The notes: generated by a model not told the origin, from the sequence alone. Shown: positions 40,078 to 49,072, numbered from the stretch's first letter. The stretch: DNA of 64,000 bases from Pseudomonas putida (GCF_022627325.1 NZ_JAETZZ010000013.1:1-64000); one strand, 5' to 3'. A program made the numbers and translations.

Positions 40078-41508
40078 TCAGCCCAGGCAACGCGTCACAT
40101 GCTTGACCGACAGGTAGCCCGACAAACCCCACGGCCCGAGCTCGCGCCCGATGCCGCTACCCTTGGTGCCGCCCCAGGACGTTTCGACGAACACCGCTTG
40201 TACCGAGTTGATCCACACATGCCCGACTTCCAGCGCATCGGCCACCCGCTCGGCGCGCTCCAGGTCCGCTGAGCAAACGGTGGCGACAAGGCCGAAACGG
40301 CTGTCGTTGGCCTCGGCAATTGCCTGTGCTTCGGTGGTGAAACGGCGCGCGCACAGCACCGGCCCAAAGATCTCTTCAGTCCACAGACGGCTCCCCGCCG
40401 GTACGTCGGTATACAGCGTCGGGCTGACAAACCAGCCGTCGCGGTCCAGCGCCTTGCCACCGGCCAGGCACTGCAGCCCCTCTTCACGGGCTGTGGCGAA
40501 GTAGCTGGCAACCTTCAGCCATTGCGCCTGGCTGGTCAGCGGGCCCATGTCCACTTCTTCGGTCAGTGGGTTACCGACGCGCAGCGTTTCCAGTGCCTGT
40601 TGCAGGCGTGGCAGCAGCGCATCGGCAATGCCATCGTGCACCAGTAAGCGAGAGGTAGCCGAGCACATTTGCCCTGCGTTCCAGGTAATACCGGCGACAA
40701 TCCACTCTACCGCCTGGTCCACATCGCAATCATCGAAGACCACGATTGCCGATTTGCCGCCCAGCTCCAGGGTCACCGGCCGGCACTGTGCCGATGCGCT
40801 GCGCATCACCTGGCTGCCGACGCTGTTGCTGCCGGTGAACGACAGCTTGTCCACACCGCTGTGGTTGCTCAGTGCGGCGCCGGTCTCGGCTTTGCCGTTG
40901 ACAATGTTCAGCACGCCCGCAGGCAGGCCCAGGGTATCGGCGATCTGGCCGTAGGCCTGCTCGATCAGTGGGGTGATTTCCGAGGGTTTGAGCACCACGG
41001 TGCAGCCTGCAGCCAAGGCCGGTGCGAGCTTCCACGCGCTGGTCACCAACGGGAAGTTCCACGGCACGATCAAACCGACCACACCCACCGGCTCCAGCCG
41101 GGTGCGGGCGGTGAAGCCCGGTGCGGCCAACGCCACTTCGCGGTTCCTTTGCGGCAGTTGCTCGGCCAGGTCGGCGTAATACGCGAAGGTGGCTATGGCA
41201 TCGTCCAGGTCGATTTCGGCCTCGTGGCGAGGCTTGCCGTTGTTGCGCATTTGCAGGCTGATCAATGCTTCACGGCGTTGCCCGAGCTGCTCGGCAAAAC
41301 CGCGCAGGTAGGCCGCACGCTCGCTGGCGCCTACCTGCTTCCATGTGGGCAGGGCTTCGCGCGCCGCCGCCACGGCCTGGTCGACCTGGGCAACGCTGGC
41401 GGCCATCAGTTCGGCGAAAGGTTGGCCCAGTGCAGGGTCATTGACACTGATGCAGTCGCTGCCCAGGCCTTCGACCCAGCGGCCGGCAATGTAGTGGGAA
41501 GTGGTCAT
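40078..41508 (-). CDS. Aldehyde dehydrogenase (betaine-aldehyde dehydrogenase-like)
   Basis: 476 residues, NAD(P)-dependent ALDH superfamily. The Rossmann segment has PWNFPLVTSAWKLAPALAAG and FTGSNSVGSQV. The general base Glu is in TLELGGKSA and the nucleophile Cys in NAGQMCSATSRLL. EEIFGPVL is also conserved. The sequence is nearest in style to the betaine/aminoaldehyde group, but the substrate is not certain. It lies 13 bp downstream of an NCS1 permease gene, so it may oxidise an aldehyde derived from the imported compound. Confidence 0.9.
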   Translation of the reverse strand: MTTSHYIAGRWVEGLGSDCISVNDPALGQPFAELMAASVAQVDQAVAAAREALPTWKQVGASERAAYLRGFAEQLGQRREALISLQMRNNGKPRHEAEIDLDDAIATFAYYADLAEQLPQRNREVALAAPGFTARTRLEPVGVVGLIVPWNFPLVTSAWKLAPALAAGCTVVLKPSEITPLIEQAYGQIADTLGLPAGVLNIVNGKAETGAALSNHSGVDKLSFTGSNSVGSQVMRSASAQCRPVTLELGGKSAIVVFDDCDVDQAVEWIVAGITWNAGQMCSATSRLLVHDGIADALLPRLQQALETLRVGNPLTEEVDMGPLTSQAQWLKVASYFATAREEGLQCLAGGKALDRDGWFVSPTLYTDVPAGSRLWTEEIFGPVLCARRFTTEAQAIAEANDSRFGLVATVCSADLERAERVADALEVGHVWINSVQAVFVETSWGGTKGSGIGRELGPWGLSGYLSVKHVTRCLG

Positions 41509-41521
41509 GATCGTTATCCAG

Positions 41522-43024
41522 TCAGGCTATTTCGGCCGGGTTCAGCACCGGCGTGTGTGAGGTGCTTTTGCAGCGCACCCAGCGTGGGCCGTTGGGGCCA
41601 TACACGCCGGCAGGTTCAGGGAAGAGGTTGAGCAGCAGCAGGTAAAGCACACCGGCCATGCTCAGGGTGACCGGCAGGCTCACGTCGATGCCGCCAGCCA
41701 GGTCGCCCAGCGGGCCGACGAACTGCCCAGGCAGGTTGACGAAGCACAGGCCGACCACCGCGCTGGGGATCCACGCCCCCATGCCGCGCCAGTTCCAGCC
41801 ATGCAGGAACCAGTAGTGGCCGCCGCGTTGGCCGCGGGTGAACACCTGCAGGTCGTCGGCGTGATAGAAGCCGCGGCGGGTGATCAAGCCGAGAATCATG
41901 ATCACCATCCACGGGCTGGTGCAGGTAATGATCAGCACGGCGAAGGTCGAAACGCTCTGTACCAGGTTGAAGGTGAAGCGGCCGATGAAGATAAAGGCAA
42001 TGGCCATTACCCCGATCAGCACGGTGGCGCCCGCGCGGCTGAGCAGGCGGGGGAACACGCTCGACATGTCCAGCCCGGTGCCGTAAAGGGCAGTCGTGCC
42101 GGTAGACATGCCACCGATCACCGCGATCAGGCACACCGGCAGGAAGAACCAGCTAGGCGAAATCGCCAGCAGGCCACCCACATAGTTGTTGGCGGCGATA
42201 TAGTCCGCGGCCTGGGTGGCCACCAGGGTCGCGGTGCACAGGCCGAAAAGGAACGGGATCAGCGTGGCAGCCTGGGCGGCGATCACCGCCAGCATGATGC
42301 GCGCCTTGGGCGTTTGCCGCGGGATATAGCGCGACCAGTCGCCCAGGAAGGCGCCGAACGAGACCGGGTTGCTCATGGCCAGGATCGCCGCGCCGACGAA
42401 GGCTGCCCAGAACCCGCCCTGGCCAAGGCTGACGCTCCCGGCGTAGCCCGCATCGAATGGGCCGGCGAAGGCGAAGATGCCCAGCAGGAACAGCAGGCTC
42501 GAGGCCCACACGGCAATCTTGTTGACCCACAGCATGAAGCGGAAGCCGAAGATGCACACCACCAGCACCAGTGTGGCGAACAGGCCGTAGGCCAGGCCCA
42601 GGGTCAGGTCGGTTTCCGGCAGCCCTGCCAGGCGCTTGGCGCCGCCGACCAGGGCATCGCCGGAACTCCATACCGACAGCGAGAAGAACGCCACGGCGGT
42701 GAGCAGCGACAGGAACGAGCCGACGATGCGCCCGTGCACGCCGAAGTGTGCGCCCGATGACACCGCGTTGTTGGTGCCGTTGAGCGCACCGAACAAGCCC
42801 ATGGGTGCAAGGATCAGCGCACCCACGCCGACGCCGAGCAGGATCGCCCAGACCCCGGCCTGGAACGACAGCCCGAACAGCACCGGGAAGCTGCCCAGCA
42901 CGGCAGTGGCAAAGGTGTTGGCACCGCCGAAGATCAGGCGGAACAGGTCCAGCGGGGAGGCGTCGCGTTGATCGTCAGGGATCTGTTCGACGCCATTGGT
43001 CTCGATACCGGTCGAGTGGCTCAT
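41522..43024 (-). CDS. NCS1-family (cytosine/purine-type) permease
   Basis: 500 residues from ATG at 43024, preceded by GGAG; a long in-frame extension runs over the upstream gene and is rejected. About 12 membrane segments are visible. GANTFATAVLGSFPVLFGLSF, SFGAFLGDWSRYIPRQT and the general CodB-like layout place it in the nucleobase:cation symporter-1 family. The ligand may be a nucleobase or another small nitrogenous compound. It is the middle gene of a SnoaL-permease-ALDH operon. Confidence 0.88.
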   Translation of the reverse strand: MSHSTGIETNGVEQIPDDQRDASPLDLFRLIFGGANTFATAVLGSFPVLFGLSFQAGVWAILLGVGVGALILAPMGLFGALNGTNNAVSSGAHFGVHGRIVGSFLSLLTAVAFFSLSVWSSGDALVGGAKRLAGLPETDLTLGLAYGLFATLVLVVCIFGFRFMLWVNKIAVWASSLLFLLGIFAFAGPFDAGYAGSVSLGQGGFWAAFVGAAILAMSNPVSFGAFLGDWSRYIPRQTPKARIMLAVIAAQAATLIPFLFGLCTATLVATQAADYIAANNYVGGLLAISPSWFFLPVCLIAVIGGMSTGTTALYGTGLDMSSVFPRLLSRAGATVLIGVMAIAFIFIGRFTFNLVQSVSTFAVLIITCTSPWMVIMILGLITRRGFYHADDLQVFTRGQRGGHYWFLHGWNWRGMGAWIPSAVVGLCFVNLPGQFVGPLGDLAGGIDVSLPVTLSMAGVLYLLLLNLFPEPAGVYGPNGPRWVRCKSTSHTPVLNPAEIA

Positions 43025-43115
43025 GGTGATGCTCCAGCGCGTTGTTGTAGGCCGGCGCGGGGCGCGGCCCTTTTGTGGGTGCGATGGCAGGGCGGCAGGG
43101 CCGCGTAAAGGTGAA

Positions 43116-43505
43116 TCAGGCTGCGGTGACGACCGACAGGTGCTCATGGCAGGCCAGCCAGCGTTCGCCGTGGCGGCGGAACACAATGGTTTCGCGCTCG
43201 GCCAGTTGCTGCTGTTCGCCAGCGATGCGGATGTGCGTGGCAACATCGTGCATGAAAACCGCCACATCACCCTGCAGGCTTACCTGGGCATTGCGCGAAA
43301 CGCAGCTAAGCACGGCAAAGCCATCGGCCTGCCATTGGGCCCAGAGGCCCTCGTAGGCACCGCGCGACAGCAGCGGTTGCGCCAAGGTGTGGAAAAGGAA
43401 GGTGGCATCTTCGCTGAAGCAGGCGAAGTAGCGGGCGGTGTCGTTGCTGGCGAAGGCGGCGACGAGGTCGGCGGCGGCCTGCCGTACCTGGAGTGTCTGG
43501 TCCAC
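43116..43505 (-). CDS. SnoaL/NTF2-like protein
   Basis: 129 residues from GTG at 43505 (GAGG upstream). The sequence fits an NTF2-like alpha+beta barrel: an N-terminal helix (VRQAAADLVAAFASNDTARYFACFSEDATFLFHT) and a C-terminal strand-rich part with HIRIAGEQQQ and ETIVFRRHGERWLACHEHLS. Members include SnoaL_3/DUF4440 proteins, some of which are enzymes. It is first in the permease-ALDH operon and may act on the same substrate. Confidence 0.75.
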   Translation of the reverse strand: MDQTLQVRQAAADLVAAFASNDTARYFACFSEDATFLFHTLAQPLLSRGAYEGLWAQWQADGFAVLSCVSRNAQVSLQGDVAVFMHDVATHIRIAGEQQQLAERETIVFRRHGERWLACHEHLSVVTAA

Positions 43506-43732
43506 GGGAGTGGCCTCACGGTTTTTGTGATTGTGGTGAAGCGATTCTGGTGGGGAGGGGCGGGGGGAAAAATCGCTGGGGGGAAATAATTAGTTTAGAA
43601 ATTCGTGAACCAACAGCCCCGCTTGCTTTATCCATGCCATAGCAGTGGATAAGGTGAAGGCAATTGCGTGTGGCCTATGGGTGGCAATGCAGCCCCTCTT
43701 CAGGTCTTTTGAATTCAAAGGAAATACAGGCG

Positions 43733-44722
43733 ATGAGCAATTATCAGCCGCCGCTGACAGTAACGCCGCGAATATTGGCACTGGTCGCCGAGATCAGTGA
43801 GTGCGTGGGGCAACTGACGGCTCATCGGGAGGATACCTTCACACCCCAACTGCGCCGAGGTAACCGTATACGGACCATCCAGGCCTCGCTTGCCATTGAA
43901 AACAATACCCTTACCGTCGAGCAGGTGACCGCGCTATTGGATGGCAAGCGAGTAATGGGTTTGCCACGCGAGATCCAGGAAGTCCGCAACGCCTTCTCTG
44001 CTTACGATGCGATGCCGGCCTGGCAGCCGGATCGTCAATCCGATTTGCTGACTGCGCACGGTTTACTGATGCAGGGTCTGATTGATGATGCAGGTCACTT
44101 CCGCGAGAGTGGCGTGGGTATCTACCGTGAGGCAAAGCTGCTGCACATGGCGCCACCCGCCAGCCGGGTTGCAACGCTGGTACAGGATCTTCTGCATTGG
44201 CTGGCCCGCAGTGAGTGGCATCCTCTGATTGTAAGCTGCGTGTTTCATTACGAATTTGAATTCATCCATCCGTTCGCTGACGGTAACGGGCGGATGGGGA
44301 GGTTATGGCAGACACTCCTGCTAAGTCGCTGGCGTCCTGTTATGGCATTCATGCCGGTGGAAACTGTTATCCGTGAGCAACAGGAAGCCTATTACGCAGC
44401 GCTTGCAGCTTCAGGCCAGGCAGCTGAGGCAACACCGTTTGCTGAGTTCATGCTGAGTGCTCTGCTGCAGGCACTTGTTGAAGCCAGGGCTACCGATCAA
44501 GTAACCGATCAAGTAACCGATCAAGTAGCCAGCCTTTTGAGTATTCTTCCGCCCGGTTCCGCGTTGAAAAGCAACGAGCTGATGCAGCGTCTAGGACTTT
44601 CTCACCGCCCCACGTTCAGCAAAAGCTATCTGAAACCTGCTTTGGCTGCAGGGCTGATCGAAATGACAGAGCCAGATTCACCTCGCAGTCCGACCCAGCA
44701 GTACCGACGAGTGCGTAACTGA
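43733..44722 (+). CDS. Fic-domain AMPylase-like protein
   Basis: 329 residues from ATG at 43733. The Fic motif HPFADGNGRMGR (179-190) is intact, with catalytic His. The N-terminal SLAIEN (52-57) matches the inhibitory (S/T)xxxE(G/N) helix, so it should be a class II, auto-inhibited Fic protein. A TDQV repeat (about 254-264) joins it to a C-terminal winged-helix-like segment. Fic enzymes transfer AMP to Ser/Thr/Tyr of targets; this target is unknown. Its base composition is slightly AT-richer than neighbours. Confidence 0.9.
   Translation: MSNYQPPLTVTPRILALVAEISECVGQLTAHREDTFTPQLRRGNRIRTIQASLAIENNTLTVEQVTALLDGKRVMGLPREIQEVRNAFSAYDAMPAWQPDRQSDLLTAHGLLMQGLIDDAGHFRESGVGIYREAKLLHMAPPASRVATLVQDLLHWLARSEWHPLIVSCVFHYEFEFIHPFADGNGRMGRLWQTLLLSRWRPVMAFMPVETVIREQQEAYYAALAASGQAAEATPFAEFMLSALLQALVEARATDQVTDQVTDQVASLLSILPPGSALKSNELMQRLGLSHRPTFSKSYLKPALAAGLIEMTEPDSPRSPTQQYRRVRN
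44492..44527 (+). repeat. Three tandem 12-bp repeats in the fic gene
   Basis: ACCGATCAAGTA is repeated three times exactly and in frame, giving TDQV units. Copy-number changes would alter the linker between the Fic and C-terminal domains. Confidence 0.95.
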
Positions 44723-44829
44723 CATGCTGTGGACGTGATCATCCAGGCCTTCGCCGACTGACGGCGTATCCCAACCTCAATCCTTGCCTACGCTGAAACT
44801 CCCAACCTGCGTTCGCAAGGAGATCTGTC

Positions 44830-45450
44830 ATGGCCTTCCAATACAAGCGTCTGGACAAGAACAACGCCGCAGTGCTGCTGGTCGATCACCAGACCGGCTT
44901 GCTGTCGCTGGTCCGCGATATCGACCCCGACCGTTTCAAGAACAACGTGTTGGCACTGGCCGACCTGGCCGAGTATTTCAAGCTGCCCACCATCCTCACC
45001 ACCAGTTTCGAAACCGGTCCCAACGGGCCGCTGGTGCCAGAACTCAAGGAGCAGTTCCCCGACGCGCCTTACATCGCCCGGCCGGGCAACATCAATGCCT
45101 GGGACAACGAAGATTTCGTCAAAGCGGTGAAGGCCACGGGCAAGAAGCAGCTGCTTATCGCCGGCGTGGTCACCGAAGTCTGTGTGGCCTTCCCGGCGTT
45201 GTCGGCGCTGGAGGAGGGTTTCGAGGTGTTCGTGGTTACCGATGCCTCCGGCACCTTCAATGAGCTGACCCGCGATTCGGCCTGGCGGCGGATGGAGGCA
45301 GCCGGGGCGCAACTGATGACCTGGTTCGGGGTGGCCTGCGAGCTGCATCGCGACTGGCGCAATGATGTCGAAGGGCTGGGCACGTTGTTCTCCAACCACA
45401 TTCCCGACTACCGCAACCTGATGACCAGCTACAGCAAGTTGGCCAAGTAA
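44830..45450 (+). CDS. Isochorismatase-like hydrolase (YcaC type)
   Basis: 206 residues from ATG at 44830 after AAGGAG. The cysteine-hydrolase fold is shown by AAVLLVDHQTGL (catalytic Asp about 19) and LIAGVVTEVCVAFPALSAL (nucleophilic Cys about 118). The C-terminus HRDWRNDVEGLGTLFSNHIPDYRNLM is typical of YcaC. The physiological substrate is unknown. It lies 51 bp before ppk2 on the same strand. Confidence 0.9.
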   Translation: MAFQYKRLDKNNAAVLLVDHQTGLLSLVRDIDPDRFKNNVLALADLAEYFKLPTILTTSFETGPNGPLVPELKEQFPDAPYIARPGNINAWDNEDFVKAVKATGKKQLLIAGVVTEVCVAFPALSALEEGFEVFVVTDASGTFNELTRDSAWRRMEAAGAQLMTWFGVACELHRDWRNDVEGLGTLFSNHIPDYRNLMTSYSKLAK

Positions 45451-45501
45451 AACCCCGGGGATCGACCATACTGACTTTCATTCGCCCCAAAGGAGCGTGT
45501 C

Positions 45502-46320
45502 ATGGCCAAGCCGTCCAGGAAGAAAGACTTGCAGGCGCCCGCTGAGAAGCTGAGCGGCAAGGCCTATGACAAACAGCTCAAAACCCTGCATGTGGAATTG
45601 GTGAAACTGCAGGAATGGGTCGTGGCCAAGGGCCTGAAGGTGTGCATCTTGTTCGAGGGCCGGGATGGTGCCGGCAAGGGCGGTACCATCAAGGCCATCA
45701 CCGAGCGGGTAAGCCCGCGTGTGTTCCGCGTGGTGGCACTACCGGCGCCGACCGAACGGGAAAAGTCCCAGATGTATGCCCAGCGTTATCTTAACCACCT
45801 GCCCGCAGCGGGGGAGGTGGTGATTTTCGATCGCAGCTGGTACAACCGCGCCGGTGTTGAACGGGTAATGGGCTTCTGCACCGAGGAGCAGGCCAGCAAG
45901 TTCCTGTCGGTGGTCCCCTTGCTGGAGAAGCTGATGGTCGAGTCGGGGATCATCCTCATCAAGTATTGGCTCGAAGTCAGCGCCCAGGAGCAGACCCGCC
46001 GCCTGCAAGATCGCATCAATGACGGTCGCAAAGTATGGAAGCTCTCGCCCATGGACCTTAAGTCCTACTCCCGCTGGGACGAATACACCCACGCCCGCGA
46101 TGAGATGTTCGCTGCCTCCGACTCATCGTGGGCGCCGTGGTTTCTGGCCCACTCCGACGACAAACGCCGTGCTCGCCTGAACATCATCAGCCATATGCTC
46201 TCGCGCATTCCCTACAAGGACGTCACCGGCGACAAGGTGGTGAAGCTGCCCAAACGCGGCAAGATCGGTAAGTACAAAGCCATAGCCTATCCCTTCAAAG
46301 TGGTCCAAGAGCGTTTCTGA
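45502..46320 (+). CDS. ppk2: Polyphosphate kinase 2
   Basis: 272 residues from ATG at 45502 after AAGGAG. Walker A is FEGRDGAGKGG (about 51-61). Walker B with lid is VVIFDRSWYNRAGVERVMGF. The family-specific C-terminal KWKLSPMDLKSYSRWDEY and SWAPWFLAHSDDKRRARLN are present. PPK2 uses polyphosphate to phosphorylate nucleotides. The single-domain form suggests class I or III; which is not clear by eye. Confidence 0.95.
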   Translation: MAKPSRKKDLQAPAEKLSGKAYDKQLKTLHVELVKLQEWVVAKGLKVCILFEGRDGAGKGGTIKAITERVSPRVFRVVALPAPTEREKSQMYAQRYLNHLPAAGEVVIFDRSWYNRAGVERVMGFCTEEQASKFLSVVPLLEKLMVESGIILIKYWLEVSAQEQTRRLQDRINDGRKVWKLSPMDLKSYSRWDEYTHARDEMFAASDSSWAPWFLAHSDDKRRARLNIISHMLSRIPYKDVTGDKVVKLPKRGKIGKYKAIAYPFKVVQERF

Positions 46321-46397
46321 TTCCCTCACTGCGCAGGGTCGCAAGGGTACGAACCTATGCCACATGACGGCAGCCTACTGCAGGCCACGGTGGTCCT

Positions 46398-46853
46398 ATG
46401 CCTATTGAGCTGCGCCGCCTGCGCGCGCTGCGCCTGGCGCTAGGCGTGGCGCTCTGCCTGGTGGCGAGTTTCGGCCTTGGCTTGCCGGTGCCCATATTCG
46501 CGCCGGTGTTCGTTGTGCTGTTGCGTTCATGCCGCTTGTCATGAAGGCGATGAGCCTTGGGCAGCAGGCTGGCGAAACCCGGGCCCGGCATGCCAGCCGC
46601 GAACTCATCGGCTCGCCGGTGCTGGCTGGGGCGCAGGCTCTATCGCGTGGCGAGCACGCGGCATAGCCCTGCGTACTGGGTAAGCTGCCTGACCACCCTG
46701 CTCATCCTGCTGGGGCAGTCAGTGCAGGACAGTGCCGCTGGCCAGGACGTCTATCGGGCGTTTGCGGTCCGCATGGCGTTGTTTCTGGCCGTGTCGCTGT
46801 ATGCGAGTGCCCTGCTGATAGGGCTCGACCGGCGTCGGCTCAAGGCCGTTTAG
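46398..46853 (+). pseudogene. DUF2955 membrane-protein gene, decayed
   Basis: The first frame (MPIELRRLRALRLALGVALCLVASFGLGLPVPIFAPVFVVLL) resembles the start of DUF2955 proteins and stops after about 48 residues. A different frame ends with SPAYWVSCLTTLLILLGQSVQDS and LYASALLIGLDRRRL, like the C-terminal end of the same family, which is normally about 340 residues. Most of the centre is missing. Such proteins usually accompany HlyD/fusaric-acid-type exporters, none of which remains here. Confidence 0.65.
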
Positions 46854-46857
46854 CGGC

Positions 46858-48579
46858 TCATGGCTTCCAGTCCACCCCGGTGTCTTGCAGATAGGCATCC
46901 ACCGCCGCGCCGACAGTGGGGTGAAACGCCGTCTCGCCCATGTGCTGGAACAATTCGAACCGTTTCATCTTGTCTTTCACCGGGTCCTTCATCTCGGCGA
47001 ACTGCAGCTCGACCCCCCGGGCCTCCAGGGCCCGGTCGAGCTCGGCCAGCATGTCGGCGGACGTGATATCGATACTGGTCACCGGCTCCGCCGCAATCAC
47101 CAGGCGCTGCACCGGGGTAGGCGACTCATCCACAGCTGCCAGCACCTTGGCCTGAAACTGCTCGGCATTGGCGAAAAACAGCGGCGCATCCCAGCGCAGC
47201 AGCACCAGCCCCGGTACCCGGCGAGCCTGTGGATAACGCTGCACGTCATGGTAGCCACGGGTGCCGTCGACGCGGCCGAGCACCGCATGGTGCGGCCGCC
47301 AGCCATCCCACAGAAACTCGATCACCGAAATCGCCACGGCGATGCAGATACCGGGGATGGCGCCGAACACCGCAACCCCCACGAAGCAGGTGAACGACAG
47401 CCAGAACTCCCATTGCTGCATGCGAAAGATGCGCTTGAGGTCGGCGAACTCGAAAAGCCCCAATGCCGCCGCGATCACCACTGCGGCCAACGCACTGGTG
47501 GGCAGGTGCTGCATGAGGTTGGGGGCGACCAACAGCAGGATGGTCACCGCCACCGCGCCGATGATGCCGGTAAGCTGGGTTTTCGAGCCGGCCGCCTCAG
47601 CCACCGGCGTACGCGACGAACTGCTGCTGATCGGGATGCCTTGGAACAGCCCGGATGCCAGGTTGGCTACCCCCAGGCCAAACATTTCCTGGTTCGGGTT
47701 GACCGTCGTTTTCAGGCGCGCCGCGTAGGTACGTGACAGCACACTGGTATCGGCGAACGACACCAACGCCACGGCGATGCCGCCCAGCAGCACCTCGATC
47801 AGGTCGATGTCGGTTACCCAGGGGAAGGCGAAGCTGGGCAAGCCCTGGGGAAGCTCACCCAGTACTTTGACGCCCATCTGGTCGAGGTCGAACAGGCTTA
47901 CCGCCAGGGTGGCGAGCACCACGGCGATCAGGATGCCCGGTAAGCGCTCGTAGGGCTTGAGCAGCAGAATCAGCGCCAGGCTGCCGGCACCGATGGCAAA
48001 GCTGGGCCAGTGCCCCTGGCCGGCGATCAGGGCCTGTGCCAGCCGCCACAGATCGCGCAGGGGCCCCTGGCTGTCGATCGAGAGGCCGAACAGCTTGGGC
48101 AACTGGCTGATCAGCACGGTCAGCGCGATACCGTTCATGTAGCCATAGCGGATAGGCTTGGACAGCAACTCGGTGATGAAGCCCAGGCGCAGCAACCCGG
48201 CGATCATGCAGAAGGCGCCGGCCACCAGGGCCATCAGGCTGGCGATGGCGATGGCGCGCTGGGGGTCGCTGGCGGCGTACTGCACCACCACCGCCAGGAT
48301 CGGCGCGGCCAGCGCCGAATCAGGGCCGAGCACCAGGATTCGGCTGGGGCCGAACAACGCGTAGGCCAGCAACGGCACGATGGTCGCGTACAAGCCGTAG
48401 ATGCCGGGTACACCGGAGGCTTCGGCGTAGGCGATGCCCACGGGCACCAGCATGGTGGTCAGTACCAGCCCGGCAGCGATGTCCTTGGGCAGCCAGGCGA
48501 GCTGGTAGTGCACCAGGGTGGCCAGCCCGGGGAGCCAGCGTTGCCAGTCGAAGCCGGGGCGGGGAGGTGTTTCATGCAT
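46858..48579 (-). CDS. SulP-family anion transporter with STAS domain
   Basis: 573 residues from ATG at 48579 after GGAG; in-frame extensions upstream lack support. The transporter domain has GLVLTTMLVPVGIAYAEASGVPGIYGLYATIVPLLAYALFGPSRILVLGPDSALAAPI, and GIPISSSSSRTPVAEAAGSKTQL. A C-terminal STAS domain (about 440-560) has the IDITSADMLAELDRAL core. The family moves sulfate, bicarbonate or dicarboxylates. The substrate is not assigned. Its 5' region carries a duplicated 50-bp element. Confidence 0.92.
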   Translation of the reverse strand: MHETPPRPGFDWQRWLPGLATLVHYQLAWLPKDIAAGLVLTTMLVPVGIAYAEASGVPGIYGLYATIVPLLAYALFGPSRILVLGPDSALAAPILAVVVQYAASDPQRAIAIASLMALVAGAFCMIAGLLRLGFITELLSKPIRYGYMNGIALTVLISQLPKLFGLSIDSQGPLRDLWRLAQALIAGQGHWPSFAIGAGSLALILLLKPYERLPGILIAVVLATLAVSLFDLDQMGVKVLGELPQGLPSFAFPWVTDIDLIEVLLGGIAVALVSFADTSVLSRTYAARLKTTVNPNQEMFGLGVANLASGLFQGIPISSSSSRTPVAEAAGSKTQLTGIIGAVAVTILLLVAPNLMQHLPTSALAAVVIAAALGLFEFADLKRIFRMQQWEFWLSFTCFVGVAVFGAIPGICIAVAISVIEFLWDGWRPHHAVLGRVDGTRGYHDVQRYPQARRVPGLVLLRWDAPLFFANAEQFQAKVLAAVDESPTPVQRLVIAAEPVTSIDITSADMLAELDRALEARGVELQFAEMKDPVKDKMKRFELFQHMGETAFHPTVGAAVDAYLQDTGVDWKP

Positions 48580-48676
48580 GGTGGGGCTCCTGGGCGGAGG
48601 ACGCATGAAGTGCTTGTGGTGGGCTGGCGCAAACAGGCGGCAGTGCGCCAGCCCCGAGGCGTGAGCCAGGTACTCA

Positions 48677-48882
48677 CTTGAAACCAGATGCTTCAATTCA
48701 CGATAGCTTGGTAATTGTCCTGCGCGGGCTACAGCAACCCACTACTGTCAACGTTGGCCGGGGTTTTTTACCATCATTCGTTTTTTTGGGCACTACTGCC
48801 GAGCAAGCCTTCAGGCGTAGGATCTTTCCTAACCTGAAACCAAATACTTCAGTTCAAGTTAGCTTGGGAATTATCCTACGCG
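48677..48882. repeat. Two 50-bp imperfect direct repeats
   Basis: 48677-48726 and 48833-48882 align without gaps at 41 of 50 positions, starting CTTGAAACCAGATGCTTCAA and CCTGAAACCAAATACTTCAG. Between and within them GCGTAGGAT (48815-48823) and ATCCTACGC (48873-48881) form a 9-bp inverted repeat. They lie in the shared upstream region of the SulP gene and the small DUF gene. Confidence 0.85.
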
Positions 48883-48961
48883 CGCAGCTGCCGTTTCTCT
48901 GTTGTCGATGATGAGTATCAGGGCTAATTTCCCCAGGTCGTCATGGTTTGACGATCGGGTG

Positions 48962-49072
48962 TGAGAGCCCGGTGATACATCGTGCCAGTGTTATGGCAGC
49001 CGTTCGTGGGCAGGCGTTTGCCTGGCCGGAATTCCGATGTTCGCCGGTCTCTCACCCCGCGTTCGGCTGCCA
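48962..49072 (+). ncRNA. Candidate structured leader RNA (three-way junction, alternative pairing)
   Basis: 48962-48982 pairs with 49035-49054 over 19 base pairs with one mismatch and one bulge. Inside are two hairpins: TGCCA-GTGTTA-TGGCA (48983-48998) and CAGGC-GTTT-GCCTG (49011-49024). The segment TGGCAGCCG (48994-49002), partly inside hairpin 1, is also exactly complementary to CGGCTGCCA (49064-49072) outside the main stem. That gives two competing folds or a pseudoknot. It ends about 60 nt before the start of a small gene on the same strand. No known RNA family is recognised. Confidence 0.55.

Noticed and set aside
41801..42760. 319-codon plus-strand frame over the NCS1 permease gene
   Set aside because: It is a shadow of a membrane protein, strongly biased to Glu/Gln/His, with no ribosome site or motif.
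48706..48724. Sigma54-like GG-N10-GC in the first 50-bp repeat
   Set aside because: The second copy of the repeat lacks the GC and the flanking bases do not fit TGGCAC-N5-TTGC.
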